This document shows positions 26,203 to 35,671 of a stretch of 64,000 bases of DNA, piece by piece. Origin of the DNA: Spirochaetales bacterium. GTDB lineage: Bacteria > Spirochaetota > Spirochaetia > SZUA-6 > RPPD01. The position numbers were made by a program, and so were the translations under genes. How positions within the stretch are numbered: the first letter of the stretch is position 1; every line of letters begins with the position of its first letter. Location of the stretch: contig JAFGSW010000072.1 in NCBI GenBank assembly GCA_016934415.1, forward strand, positions 27,874-91,873, read 5' to 3'. Under the pieces are notes generated by a model. The model was not told the DNA's origin, searched no databases, and was given only the letters and a program-made list of their open reading frames with translations.

Positions 26203-27200
26203 CAGTGCGTCTCCGTCGGAATAATCGGCGTTTCCTTTTTAAATCGGCGGCCGGCTTCATTCATCGTGAATAAAACCTTTCCCTCGAGGTCCCTGAGTAG
26301 CTTCAATTTTAGCTTGATGTCTCTGCATTGTTGCCCGTTCGCATTTTTCTTCAGCTTGAGCATCAAAAATATCAGCAATTTCCATTGTTTGACGAGGGCG
26401 CTCATGTTTTCCTCAATAAACAGCTCCTCTTCCGGCCTTAGCATCTTCATTTCCTTGTAACAATTCCAGATTTTCGAACGATTGTTGATTAAGCCGGAAA
26501 TCGTCAATTGATTCTGATCCAGCCATTGATTCCGCTCGATTTTGCTCCACGCAACGGAGTCTTGGATATCGTTATAGAACAAAGTGAGGGCTTTTTGCCC
26601 GCAATTAAAAACCTTTTGGTTGAACAAAGCGTAATTATACTGTGTCGCTTTCGCGAAAACAGCCTCGATATCAGGTTCGCTGTATTCGTCGTTCATCAGG
26701 GGGAAATAGGACAGATTGCCGTTCCCGTCCTTCAATACTTCCAATTGTTCCGCGGGAATCGTCCCCGAAAAATTGGCCATGGCGTCCACGATTCGATAGG
26801 TGTTGTCGACGGAACGATAGCCGTACAACAGGAACGTGTGTCCCAGTCCGCGATCCTCATGAGTCAAATATCTGGCCGGGAAGTAGGCCATCTGAGACGC
26901 CTTGCATTGAACGATCGCTATATGGTCTTGTTGCAGCAAATCGTCGAGATCGGCCGTTTTCCCGCGCCGGAGCTGTATCGTGATTCCGTACAAAAAAGGG
27001 ATGAAGCAGAGATTGAGATTTCGGGAACCCAGCAATAATTTCTTGAAATAATCGACGCACCAATAATTAAGCAGGAGGTTTTTATAATTCCTGCCCCATA
27101 GGATTAGGGCATTGATGAAACTCGAAGTCACGCATTCAAGAGGTCCGAGCTTAAAAATATTTTCCTGAGGGAATTCATAGTCCGCCCATTTATGTGCCAC
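26202..27200 (-). CDS. BtrH-like acyltransferase
   Basis: A 332-residue protein with the BtrH N-terminal fold and a complete triad: C23 in GPLECVTSS, H121 in GLGHTFLLYGY and D139 in RIVDAM. BtrH moves an acyl group from the carrier protein BtrI to the aminoglycoside amine in butirosin synthesis. Here it is the third gene of a ligase-ACP-BtrH cassette: the GTG start overlaps the ACP stop by 11 bases. The C-terminal half (about 190-332) is helical and unassigned. It would transfer the group loaded on ACP1 to the product. Confidence 0.75.
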   Translation of the reverse strand: MAHKWADYEFPQENIFKLGPLECVTSSFINALILWGRNYKNLLLNYWCVDYFKKLLLGSRNLNLCFIPFLYGITIQLRRGKTADLDDLLQQDHIAIVQCKASQMAYFPARYLTHEDRGLGHTFLLYGYRSVDNTYRIVDAMANFSGTIPAEQLEVLKDGNGNLSYFPLMNDEYSEPDIEAVFAKATQYNYALFNQKVFNCGQKALTLFYNDIQDSVAWSKIERNQWLDQNQLTISGLINNRSKIWNCYKEMKMLRPEEELFIEENMSALVKQWKLLIFLMLKLKKNANGQQCRDIKLKLKLLRDLEGKVLFTMNEAGRRFKKETPIIPTETH

Positions 27201-27465
27201 AGTGATCTCTCTCCCGTTGATTCAATTTGTCGCTCAGAAAGCTCCTTAAGCTTCGATATTCCTTGAGCATATCGATCAAATCCTGATCGAGTGAAATGGC
27301 GATGCCGAACCGCATTTCGATATCGGCGATGATATTTACGATTCTTATGGAATCCAGCTGCAAATCCGTGAACAGATTCATATCCTCCCGGATTTTCTCC
27401 GGTGAAAGCATCATTCCACAATTACTGATTATAATTTGTTTTAAGGCTTGATCAGGATCGCCCAT
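27190..27465 (-). CDS. acyl carrier protein 1
   Basis: A 91-residue carrier protein with the phosphopantetheine site S39 in DLQLDSIRIVNII and the usual acidic helix II. ATG 27465 is chosen because AGGGGGAG lies 7 bases upstream; ATG 27471 is too close to it. It overlaps the ligase gene before it and the BtrH-like gene after it, so its partners are clear from order: the ligase loads it and the transferase unloads it. Confidence 0.88.
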   Translation of the reverse strand: MGDPDQALKQIIISNCGMMLSPEKIREDMNLFTDLQLDSIRIVNIIADIEMRFGIAISLDQDLIDMLKEYRSLRSFLSDKLNQRERDHCGT

Positions 27466-28816
27466 GTTCATTCTCCCCCTGGCTTCGTATTCTTTTGAAC
27501 CGGGCGTTATACAGTTCTTCCTCGACAATGTAAACTTTGGCGGGGATCATAAACGGTTTTAATTTACCCCCGCAAAAATCCCTGATTCTTCTCTTGAGCG
27601 ATATCGCATCCTCATCAGTGCCGATATTCACTTTTACCGCCACAATATTGCCGGTAATCGGATTTTTTTCGCCGATGACCGCCGCGTTTCGTATCCCCGG
27701 CATCTGAAGAATAAGATCCTCGATTTCGGCCGGAAATACTTTAACACCGCCGACGTTGATGATATCCGAATCCCGTCCCAATATTTTTATGTAATCACCG
27801 TCCAGAACGACCTTATCCCCGGTATTATACCACCCTTCCTCGTCAAAGGGATCGGGAGCGTTTAGATAACCTTCCATGGCAGTGTCGGTCTTCAGATAGA
27901 GCGTATCCTTCACCACCTTTACCTGATACGCATCGGCGTCAAGTTTCATCCAAGTTGAATCGGACGATTTCGATTGCAGGCGCAAGATGCCGAGTTCTGA
28001 AGTGCCGTAGGTTTGTTTGAACCGAATGAGGGGAAATCGCGAACATAACCGACTCAAAAGCGTTTCCTGCATCGGCTCAGTGCCGTAGGTGATTAATTTC
28101 AGCGAGGATAGATCGTAATTCCGATACGATTCGCTCGCATAGAGCAACGTCAGGAACGTCGGCGTCGTCGGCAGAAGTTCAACCCGGTTTTTTTCGATTT
28201 GCCCGCAAACGGAATGAACGTCTTTTCCCAGTGCCTGGATTATGGTTCCACCGCCGGCGAGCGTATAAAACAGCGTATTCATGCCGCCGATATGGTCGAA
28301 GAGCAGGAAAAGCAAGGTCCGATATCGCTTCTTCTTTTCACGATATGTGTTCAATAGTTTGTCAAAATTGTGCAACACCGCCTTCGGTTTCCCCGACGAT
28401 CCGGAGGTAAACAGTATCAATCCGGAATCGCCGTTATGAAGCATTTTTTTCAGGAGGGGATTCGATTTATTCGGGGAGAGCGATTGAATCTCGACGTCTT
28501 GATCGTCGATCCTGACGATTTTATCAGCCTCGGCGATGGTAACATAGTCTTTAAAAAACTCCGGGCCGGAGGCGGTTACGGGCGCGATGATGTTTCTATT
28601 CTCTATTAAAGCGATCACGAAGGCGAACGTTTTTATTGAAAACTCGTTTTCAAGAATCACTACCTCGCCTTCGCGGATTTTTTTATCCGCCACGAACGCC
28701 CTATACCGATCGCATTCCCTCACAATATCCCGATACGAACGGGATATGTCGTCGCTCACCACCGCTTCCCGGTCACCGTATTCCCTGAAACGTTCAATCA
28801 GCCATTCAATCGACAT
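27452..28816 (-). CDS. AMP-forming acyl-ACP ligase
   Basis: A 454-residue ANL-superfamily enzyme. Core motifs are LILFTSGSSGKPKAV (A3), QTYGTSELGIL (A5), YNTGDKV (A7) and LGRDSDIINVGGVKVFP (A8). The end (ARFKRIRSQ) keeps a Lys near the A10 position but is not canonical. It activates a carboxylic or amino acid with ATP and should load ACP1, whose gene it overlaps. It is shorter than NRPS A-domains, as in stand-alone loading ligases. Substrate is unknown. CAGGAGC precedes the ATG. Confidence 0.85.
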   Translation of the reverse strand: MSIEWLIERFREYGDREAVVSDDISRSYRDIVRECDRYRAFVADKKIREGEVVILENEFSIKTFAFVIALIENRNIIAPVTASGPEFFKDYVTIAEADKIVRIDDQDVEIQSLSPNKSNPLLKKMLHNGDSGLILFTSGSSGKPKAVLHNFDKLLNTYREKKKRYRTLLFLLFDHIGGMNTLFYTLAGGGTIIQALGKDVHSVCGQIEKNRVELLPTTPTFLTLLYASESYRNYDLSSLKLITYGTEPMQETLLSRLCSRFPLIRFKQTYGTSELGILRLQSKSSDSTWMKLDADAYQVKVVKDTLYLKTDTAMEGYLNAPDPFDEEGWYNTGDKVVLDGDYIKILGRDSDIINVGGVKVFPAEIEDLILQMPGIRNAAVIGEKNPITGNIVAVKVNIGTDEDAISLKRRIRDFCGGKLKPFMIPAKVYIVEEELYNARFKRIRSQGENEHGRS

Positions 28817-30176
28817 TCACGTGCTCCTGTGAAGCAAAATGGCCGATGATCGGTTTCACCCTGGGCATCCAGGACATCAACGGTTCCTGATACTCCTTCA
28901 ACAATATCGAAAGCGGGGTTTCGGCGTGCAATTCCAATTCGCGTAATTTTTCCTGATCGTAGATCTCCGGCAGCTCCCGAATCGGAATCATGGCCGTTTC
29001 CGCCGACTCGTCATTCAGCGGTCGAGGCGCGGAGTGCGCTTTGGCCATGAGGTTTATCACGTCCGGCACCGTCGACCGATAGTCAAATTGGGCCGAGTTG
29101 TGGAGCGCGCCGCGCCCCAGCTTTTCCCGGAACGGATCGTCCGACAATAAACGAAGGCAGGCGGCCACGGTTTGCCGGTCGTCGATCTCGACCGTCGCCC
29201 CGTCCCAACGGCAGTCGACGAACACCCCGTCCGTCAAATGGTCGACCACCTCCCTGAAACCGTCCCATCGCGTACACACCGTCGGCAGCCCCCACGTCTT
29301 GGCTTCGATCAAGTTATAGCCGAACGTCTCGCCGGGATCGGTTGAAAGATTGACGAGCAGGTCGGCCTCTTCGAAACGAAGATCCTTCGCGGCGCCGAAA
29401 ACCGGTCCCGTGAAATCGACCGAGGAACCGAGTCGCAGACTCCGAACTAAATCGTCGATTCGCCGTTTATACTCTTGAATTTGATCCTGATGGGCGCCCG
29501 TATATTCGCCGGCGATTGTCAGCCGGGCGTTCCGATGTTCGGCTCGGACGTCCGCGAAACAACGAAGCAGAAAATCGATGTTTTTAGCGTCTTCAATCCG
29601 GCCGATGGATAGAATACGGCCGGCCGGTTTTTTCTTCGCCATTGCCCGTCGCTCGACGAGTTTTATGCAATGGGGCAGGCAAGAGGCGGATTGATAGCGA
29701 GCGGAAATATTCGTCATCGCGGTCTTGCAGCTTCTGCTGGGACACAATAATACGTCCGAAGACCTGATCGCGGGGGCCGCGGCCAGCCACAATTTCAGCC
29801 AAAATTCCAGGGCAACCGAGTGAGCGAAGAACACAACCGTCAAATCGATATTCATCCGATTCCTAGCCCACAGGACGTACGGGACCAGCAGCGGCAGATT
29901 GAGATACAGCAATGTAATCCCGTACGTCTCGCACAACCGCTTCAGTCCGGCGGCAAAACGATCCAGGGAATCCGGCAGACACTCATGCCACTGTTGTATC
30001 GAACCGCCGAATAATTTCATCAATGCCAGCGGCGGAATTTTCACCAGTTCCGCGTATTCGCTCACATAGCCGATCCATTGGCCGTCGACGATTTTTTCAT
30101 TGAGGCGGGAAGGCTCACCGTGAATGTAACCGATTTTCAGACGTTTCGATCGCGATGGACTTTTTCCAATACTCAT
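28806..30176 (-). CDS. glycosyltransferase family 4
   Basis: A 456-residue GT-B glycosyltransferase. The C-terminal nucleotide-sugar domain starts at GRILSIGRIEDAKNIDFLLRC and contains DLLVNLSTDPGETFGYNLIEA, the EX7E motif of GT4 enzymes. The last 70 residues are an extra helical tail. It would attach a sugar to the cyclitol core, the role of BtrM in butirosin. It overlaps the BtrH-like gene upstream (62 bases) and the ligase downstream (11 bases). Confidence 0.85.
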   Translation of the reverse strand: MSIGKSPSRSKRLKIGYIHGEPSRLNEKIVDGQWIGYVSEYAELVKIPPLALMKLFGGSIQQWHECLPDSLDRFAAGLKRLCETYGITLLYLNLPLLVPYVLWARNRMNIDLTVVFFAHSVALEFWLKLWLAAAPAIRSSDVLLCPSRSCKTAMTNISARYQSASCLPHCIKLVERRAMAKKKPAGRILSIGRIEDAKNIDFLLRCFADVRAEHRNARLTIAGEYTGAHQDQIQEYKRRIDDLVRSLRLGSSVDFTGPVFGAAKDLRFEEADLLVNLSTDPGETFGYNLIEAKTWGLPTVCTRWDGFREVVDHLTDGVFVDCRWDGATVEIDDRQTVAACLRLLSDDPFREKLGRGALHNSAQFDYRSTVPDVINLMAKAHSAPRPLNDESAETAMIPIRELPEIYDQEKLRELELHAETPLSILLKEYQEPLMSWMPRVKPIIGHFASQEHVNVD

Positions 30177-31086
30177 ACAGCGTCCCCAACCCTTCCTTGA
30201 TCTCTTTCTCCTGTTCCAGCAAAAGGTCGACTTTTTTGGTGACGGGAATCAGCTGCTCTTTTCGACCCTCGATGCAGCTTTTGATCGCTACGAAAGTGAC
30301 GATGCCCCAATTCTTGATGAACTTATCAATCAACTCCGCTTGTGATTGAACCGGCCGCTGTACGGCATCGGCAAAATACGAATAAGCGTACGAATAACTG
30401 ATTTTCGTCTTGTATAGTGCCCTGAACTGGGAAAAAACGGATTCCAATATTCCCAACTCGAAGGGTTTCCGAGCGTCGATCAATTCCCAGATGTATCTTT
30501 GCAGGGCGTCCACCAACGGATAATCCCGTAATTGAAAATGATCGTCAAAATAACGGCTTACCGAGGCGGGCGCCGCTTCACCAACAAGGCTCGGATCGAT
30601 TGACGCGCCCGCTCCGTAGCGGTTTTCGATAAATGCGCGGGAAAAGTCGGCCGCGGGAATCGTCCCCTGCCAATGATAATAAGAATCCGTGATTTCCCAA
30701 CCGTCGGGAGTGTAATCGTCGATGATCAGGAAATGGGGTTGATGTTTTCTCCGATAGCTGCTTTTTTCGTAATAGAGATGATAGAGGTCCACCTGCGCCA
30801 GAATGACGTGCGGTTTGTTCTCGGACGCGAGTAGTGACGTCAAGACTTCCAGGTTTTCGGCCTTGGTTCTCAGTTCGTCGTACCAGATCGTCACCCCGTC
30901 ACCGAATAGAATTCGAAAATCGTCGAAATATTTCTTGCTGGAAATCGAGTAAGAGAAATAGGTGACGTACCCGTCTTCCGTGTAACTCACTGGCGCATCC
31001 CAGCTCCCGAATAAAAGCGGCCGAAAGTCCGCCCTGGGAGCGAGAATGTCGATGAGGCAGTTGAGCAGGCAATGAAGCTGTTCCAT
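30115..31086 (-). CDS. BtrH-like acyltransferase
   Basis: A 323-residue protein with BtrH-type layout: C6 (LHCLLNC; C10 is a second candidate), H118 in RKHQPHFLIIDDY and D134 in EITDSYYHW. The C-terminal 150 residues are helical. ATG 31086 lies 2 bases before the end of the aminotransferase stop codon, with AAGGGA upstream; longer in-frame starts overlap that gene and lack a site. By order it may serve the second ligase/ACP pair about 2.2 kb upstream. Predicted to move an acyl group to an amine of the product. Confidence 0.7.
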   Translation of the reverse strand: MEQLHCLLNCLIDILAPRADFRPLLFGSWDAPVSYTEDGYVTYFSYSISSKKYFDDFRILFGDGVTIWYDELRTKAENLEVLTSLLASENKPHVILAQVDLYHLYYEKSSYRRKHQPHFLIIDDYTPDGWEITDSYYHWQGTIPAADFSRAFIENRYGAGASIDPSLVGEAAPASVSRYFDDHFQLRDYPLVDALQRYIWELIDARKPFELGILESVFSQFRALYKTKISYSYAYSYFADAVQRPVQSQAELIDKFIKNWGIVTFVAIKSCIEGRKEQLIPVTKKVDLLLEQEKEIKEGLGTLYEYWKKSIAIETSENRLHSR

Positions 31087-31087
31087 A

Positions 31088-32203
31088 TTATCCCTTGCCG
31101 AGGACCTCTTTGACGATCGAGGCGATGAACTCCACATCCTGTTCGGTGACGGTGATGTTCATCGGTAAAGAGATGATTTCCCGGGCGTATCGCTCCGCGA
31201 CGGGGAAATCACCTGGTTGATAGCCCAAAAACGCGAAGGCGTCGGTAAGGTGCACCGGTGAAGGATATTGAATTGCGGTTAATACGCCTTTCTTGAGGAG
31301 CTGCTTCTTGAGCGTCTCCCGCAACTCCGGATTCACCCGCACCACGTACAAATGAAAAATATGGCTTTCATCGCGCCGATGTTTCGGGAGTATTACTCCC
31401 TCCAAAGCGCCCAAATGCTTTTCGTAAAAACCGGCGATCTCCCTGCGCCTGGCGTTCCATTCGTTCAAATAACCCAATTTCAACTTGAGAGCGACGGCTT
31501 GGATAGGGTCCAACCGGCTGTTGGTTCCCGCTATTTCGTGCTTGTAGCGGCCGTCCCCGCCGTGATTTCTCAATTTCTTGACGAGGAGCGCCAGATCGTC
31601 GGAAGAGGTCACGACCATGCCGCCGTCCCCGACGGCTCCCAGATTTTTATCCGGGAAAAAGCTGAAACAGCCGGCGATTCCGAAGTTTCCCGCCGCGGTG
31701 TCGTGGAACCTTGCGCCCGCGGCTTGCGCGCAATCCTCGACGACGTGAACGCGCTCTTTCTCCGCCCAGGGGAGCAACTCCGTCATGTCGACGATTTGCC
31801 CGTAGAGATGGACCGGAATCACCGCTTTCGTCTTGGCGGTTTTGCTTTTCTTCGCCTGTTCGATATCGATGAGGAACGTATCCGGATCGCAATCGACCAG
31901 AACCGGTTTGGCGCCGGTGTTGTGGATCGCCTCCACGGTGGCGATGAAGGTATTGGTCGCGGTGATGACTTCGTCGCCCGGCCCGATGCGGAGCGCCTTG
32001 AGGGCGAGACAAATCGCCTCCGTTCCGTTGGCCACCCCGACCGCTTTTTTCACTCCCGTAAAATCGGCGAAAGCGGATTCGAACTGATCGACCCTGACGC
32101 CCCCGACGAACACGCCGCTCTTCGCCAATTGCTCGACCTCTTCAAGCCATTTCTCCTTGATGATCGCGAATTCCGCCTGCGGAGCCGAAAATAACACCCC
32201 CAT
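31088..32203 (-). CDS. DegT/DnrJ/EryC1/StrS aminotransferase
   Basis: A 371-residue PLP enzyme for amination of keto-sugars or keto-cyclitols. The PLP lysine is K186 in FFPDKNLGAVGDGG, the cofactor Asp is D157 in VVEDCAQAAG, and the family start VGGVRVDQFESAFADFTG is intact. Next to a DOI synthase it is the only candidate for the one or two transaminations that give 2-deoxystreptamine (role of BtrS). The FFPxKNLGAxGDGG form is closer to sugar aminotransferases, and the adjacent Gfo/Idh gene favours an oxidise-then-aminate pair on a hexose. Both readings remain open. Confidence 0.9.
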   Translation of the reverse strand: MGVLFSAPQAEFAIIKEKWLEEVEQLAKSGVFVGGVRVDQFESAFADFTGVKKAVGVANGTEAICLALKALRIGPGDEVITATNTFIATVEAIHNTGAKPVLVDCDPDTFLIDIEQAKKSKTAKTKAVIPVHLYGQIVDMTELLPWAEKERVHVVEDCAQAAGARFHDTAAGNFGIAGCFSFFPDKNLGAVGDGGMVVTSSDDLALLVKKLRNHGGDGRYKHEIAGTNSRLDPIQAVALKLKLGYLNEWNARRREIAGFYEKHLGALEGVILPKHRRDESHIFHLYVVRVNPELRETLKKQLLKKGVLTAIQYPSPVHLTDAFAFLGYQPGDFPVAERYAREIISLPMNITVTEQDVEFIASIVKEVLGKG

Positions 32204-32240
32204 GTTCCATCTCCTTCTTTCGATTTTTTGAAAAGCGGCC

Positions 32241-33236
32241 CTAATTGTTCACATACTGCGGACTGTTTTTTATCGTTTCGAGAACGCTCATGCCCCTGAG
32301 TATTTCATCCGTGCCGATGATCGGGAGATCATCATTCTTGATGACACCGGCGAACGATTGATAGATCTCAAGGCCGTTTTTGCGCGATTCTTTTTCCAGG
32401 GTCACGTTCCGGACCACCTTTCCATTTTCAAAGAACAAAGCCTCATAATTGGCGTTGATCATCAACGTCTGCTTTTCACCGCCGACAAGCCATAACGGGA
32501 CATTGGCGTGGGAGCGAAAATTCACTTCGAATGATAGCAATACCCGATTTTCCAATTCCAGGTTGGCTTGGACGTAATCTTCGGTCTCGCCGAATCCCCG
32601 GGGAAGATGATGCGAAAAAGCGCTTATTCCGCTGATGTTTCCCAGATTCAAACAGGTCAATTGATCGATTAAGTGGATTCCCCAATCGAACAGCGCGCCG
32701 CCCCCGAATTGGCTTTTTACGCGCCATTCGGGATCGAAAGACTTGACCCCGAACGATGTTCCCGCGTCCTTGGAATGGTGACGCCTTTCCACGAACAACA
32801 CGGGTCCCAGGACGTCGCTCCGGATGGTATCGCAAACGAACTTATAATCCGGGTTGAACCGTCGGTTATAGAAGACCTGGATGGTCCGATGCATCGACTC
32901 GGCCAGATCGATGATTTCTTTGGCTTCTTTATACCGAATGGAAACCGGCTTTTCCACCAGAACGTTCTTCCGGCGCTGTAAGGCGGTTTTGGCCATCTCA
33001 TAATGCGAGTTGGGCGGGGTGGCGATTAAAACTAAATCGCTGTCGCCCGCCAACAACTCTTCGTAGGAAGGATAGATTTTAAATCCATAGTTGGCGGCGA
33101 TTTGGCGGCGTTTCTCCGTAATGTCGTAGATTCCGTCCACCTCAAATTCGCCGCAGGCTTTGATCAAGGCGAGATGGATAAAATCGACGATCCGGCCGAA
33201 TCCGGCGATGCTTATTTTCATTTTTGGAGGAGCCAT
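32241..33236 (-). CDS. Gfo/Idh/MocA family oxidoreductase
   Basis: A 331-residue NAD(P)-dependent dehydrogenase. The Rossmann start ISIAGFGRIVDFIHLAL, the EKP motif in VLVEKPVSIRYKEA and GGGALFDWGIHLIDQL are diagnostic. It would oxidise a sugar or cyclitol hydroxyl to the ketone used by the aminotransferase 37 bases downstream, as NtdC/NtdA or inositol dehydrogenase/aminotransferase pairs do. ATG 33236 has AGAAGGA 8 bases upstream; the longer frame would run into the ACP gene. The glycine loop reads GFGRIVD, slightly atypical. Confidence 0.88.
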   Translation of the reverse strand: MAPPKMKISIAGFGRIVDFIHLALIKACGEFEVDGIYDITEKRRQIAANYGFKIYPSYEELLAGDSDLVLIATPPNSHYEMAKTALQRRKNVLVEKPVSIRYKEAKEIIDLAESMHRTIQVFYNRRFNPDYKFVCDTIRSDVLGPVLFVERRHHSKDAGTSFGVKSFDPEWRVKSQFGGGALFDWGIHLIDQLTCLNLGNISGISAFSHHLPRGFGETEDYVQANLELENRVLLSFEVNFRSHANVPLWLVGGEKQTLMINANYEALFFENGKVVRNVTLEKESRKNGLEIYQSFAGVIKNDDLPIIGTDEILRGMSVLETIKNSPQYVNN

Positions 33237-33249
33237 TAGTACATCCTTC

Positions 33250-33516
33250 TCATGTGGAAACTTGCCTGCCTTGGAGTTCGAGAATAAAAGAAACAACGCT
33301 GCCGACGGTGCCGAAATGGGCCGGATCGATTTCCTCCTCCGGCACCGAAATACCGAACGTTTCCTCAAGTCCGACCATGATTTGCATCACCATGATCGAA
33401 TCAATTCCCAAATCCTCGTAAATCCGGTCCGTTTCCTTCAATTCGGCCGGAATTTCGACTTCCAGCATGCCGGCCATGAGGTCGCGCAGCTTTTTCGCAA
33501 CTTCGGTTCTGTCCAT
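33250..33516 (-). CDS. acyl carrier protein 2
   Basis: An 88-residue carrier protein with the phosphopantetheine site S40 in EDLGIDSIMVMQIM and a GLEETFGISVPEEEI helix II-III region. The ATG overlaps the ligase stop (ATGA), with GAGGAG upstream, so the ligase directly before it is its likely loader. No BtrH-like gene follows at once; the nearest in the operon is at 30115-31086. Confidence 0.9.
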   Translation of the reverse strand: MDRTEVAKKLRDLMAGMLEVEIPAELKETDRIYEDLGIDSIMVMQIMVGLEETFGISVPEEEIDPAHFGTVGSVVSFILELQGRQVST

Positions 33517-34754
33517 CACTCACACTCCTCTTCACTAAGTAGTTTTCTGCTGATTTTCCCGCCGGAAGTCTTGGGGATCTCATCCACAATCTTCACCGCG
33601 GAAGGGATCTTGAACGGGGGCAAATGTTTCTGACACCATTCTTTAATCATGACGGCGGAAACGCCGTCATGCGGAACAACCATCGCTTTAACCGTTTCGC
33701 CGTAAACGGGATGCTTCGATTTGTAAACGACGACTTCTTTGACATTATCCATTCTCGAAATGATCGTTTCCACCTCATAGGGGACGACCTTCTGTCCGCC
33801 CACATTGATCACATCATCCATCCGGCTGACGACGTTGAGGGAACCGGCGTCGGAAAAATAACCGAGATCCCTGGTATGCACGGTCTTCTCATCGAATGAG
33901 ACCTTTATTTCGCCGGGGCTGTTCCCGTCGTCGATAGAAACAGCAAGATGATCCAGAGGACTTCCGACATCCGTCGCCGAGGCAGGATCCTGGCCCAAGG
34001 CGATGCAACCGGTCTCGGTTGAGCCGTACTGCTGATATACCGCGTGCGAACACTGCCGCAACCGCCCCAAAAGTTTTTCCGTAAGGGGAGCGCCGGATGA
34101 AACCACCTTGTGGAATCGGAGTTCCGGATCGCGCATGGATATCAGCAAGCTGAAGAAAAATGGAGTCCCGTACACGATTCCCTTTGATGTTTTTTTGATC
34201 AGATGAGCCATGAACTTCGGATTTCTTTCGGTGACGACGACGGGGGTCGAGCCCCGCTTCATGGCCGCGAGGACCCCGGATCCCAATCCGTATGAATGAG
34301 TCAACGGCGTCAATACGACCGGCGTCTCCCCGGCGTCAAAATACGCCTTCCGGTTGTATTCATCCGTTTCCCGCTGGATATTATTCCACGTCCGTTCGAT
34401 CAATTTCGGTTCGCCTGTCGTACCGGAAGAGTAATACAATATTGAAGGCTCATGATACTGGAAAGTGCCGTCCAGGGCGTGAATATTCCCGCAATCGTGA
34501 TAAACGAGAAACGCGCAGCCCGATTTCCGGCAAATTTCTTTGGCGTTTTCAAACGGTGTTTCCGGATGAATGATTAAAATCGCACCCCGGGAGTTTAAAA
34601 CATAAAATATCAAGCCGAGAAAGTCGAGCGGTTTTCCGCAACAAACCCCGACCAATTTTCCTTCTACATTTCTCAAGGCTTCGATGTGGAAGAACCCGTT
34701 CATTCGTTGGTCGAAATCCCGATCGGTATGGTGGTCGCGATTTACAATCAGCAT
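33516..34754 (-). CDS. AMP-forming acyl-ACP ligase
   Basis: A 412-residue ANL ligase with ILYYSSGTTGEPKLI (A3), QQYGSTETGCI (A5), RDLGYFSDAG (A7), SRMDDVINVGGQKVVP (A8) and the A10 lysine in KTSGGKISRK. It is short, lacking part of the usual N-terminal region. It should load ACP2, which it overlaps. The ATG at 34754 has AAAAGGT upstream; ATG 34784 is an alternative with no site. It differs clearly from the first ligase, so the two probably activate different acids. Confidence 0.85.
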   Translation of the reverse strand: MLIVNRDHHTDRDFDQRMNGFFHIEALRNVEGKLVGVCCGKPLDFLGLIFYVLNSRGAILIIHPETPFENAKEICRKSGCAFLVYHDCGNIHALDGTFQYHEPSILYYSSGTTGEPKLIERTWNNIQRETDEYNRKAYFDAGETPVVLTPLTHSYGLGSGVLAAMKRGSTPVVVTERNPKFMAHLIKKTSKGIVYGTPFFFSLLISMRDPELRFHKVVSSGAPLTEKLLGRLRQCSHAVYQQYGSTETGCIALGQDPASATDVGSPLDHLAVSIDDGNSPGEIKVSFDEKTVHTRDLGYFSDAGSLNVVSRMDDVINVGGQKVVPYEVETIISRMDNVKEVVVYKSKHPVYGETVKAMVVPHDGVSAVMIKEWCQKHLPPFKIPSAVKIVDEIPKTSGGKISRKLLSEEECE

Positions 34755-34819
34755 TCTGTTAATACCTTTTGATGAAAATGTCATGCATGTTTATTAAGGC
34801 AGTAAACGCTAACAAACAT

Positions 34820-35671
34820 TCATTTTCCGCTATCAAAAATTTCATCAACGAGTGATTGCGTCGCCGGATCCAGACCTATGAGTCTCCAATCCGCGCCAAT
34901 GTACTGCGCCAATGTTTTCCTCAAAAAATCGGCCCTATTTTCATTTTGCTCCGGGAAGAAATATTTCGATTTCTGAAACTTTTCCACGCCGCTTTTCAGC
35001 AACGCTTCCTCTACATCGATATCGGCGATCTCCGAAATTCCTTTTTCCAGTTTTGTTTTATGGCGAACCAGATTGGAAAATTGAAGATTCATGCCGCACA
35101 TGATCGACACGTCAACGCCGTTCAAATATTTATAACAATACTTACTCGTTGCGTCAATGGTATCCATGTCGTCACCCGGTCCGCCGATAATGATGTCTAC
35201 AACAAAATGAATCCCCGATTTTTTCAGCATCTGAATGCTGTTCGTGATTTCATCAAGGGTAAATCCTTTCCGGTATGCTCGTAATAATCTGTCGGTTACC
35301 GCGTCCACGGTCAAAATAACATAACCGCAACCGGATTGATTATATAAGGCGAGTAATTCTTCGGTGAGTCCCTTGGGATTGATATAGACCATCCAATGAA
35401 TTTTAAGTTTATGCTCCATGATTTTAAGGCAGATTTGCCGGGAAAATTCGGTAGGAAAGGAAAATACCGAATCGGTGAAGAATAACTTATTCGTACGTAA
35501 TTTCTTTTTGGCTGCTTTAATTTCCTTAATGAAGGTATTGATATTTCGCAAACGGTATGTATTTCCTTCCAAATACGGATACGAACAATATATGCACTGA
35601 AAAACGCAGCCCCTCTTGGTTTGAACGGTGGCAATCATTTTAAAAAAGTCTCCGATATCGCTTAAACTCAC
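34820..35671 (-). CDS. radical SAM half of a split B12-radical SAM protein
   Basis: 283 codons in this frame; real homology starts near codon 11. It carries GCVFQCIYC (Cys 22, 26, 29), then the core TIM-barrel strands (LFFTDSVFSF, ILTVDAVTDRLLRAYRKG, DIIIGGPGDDMDT). The cobalamin-binding half is in the overlapping frame just upstream (35640-36323). Removing one base of the TTTTTT run (plus strand 35643-35648) joins them as RRLF-KMIATVQTKRGC. The joined protein would be a normal class-B type enzyme of about 500 residues, acting as a C-methyltransferase or other B12-dependent radical enzyme. Either decayed or a sequencing error. Confidence 0.8.
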   Translation of the reverse strand: MSLSDIGDFFKMIATVQTKRGCVFQCIYCSYPYLEGNTYRLRNINTFIKEIKAAKKKLRTNKLFFTDSVFSFPTEFSRQICLKIMEHKLKIHWMVYINPKGLTEELLALYNQSGCGYVILTVDAVTDRLLRAYRKGFTLDEITNSIQMLKKSGIHFVVDIIIGGPGDDMDTIDATSKYCYKYLNGVDVSIMCGMNLQFSNLVRHKTKLEKGISEIADIDVEEALLKSGVEKFQKSKYFFPEQNENRADFLRKTLAQYIGADWRLIGLDPATQSLVDEIFDSGK

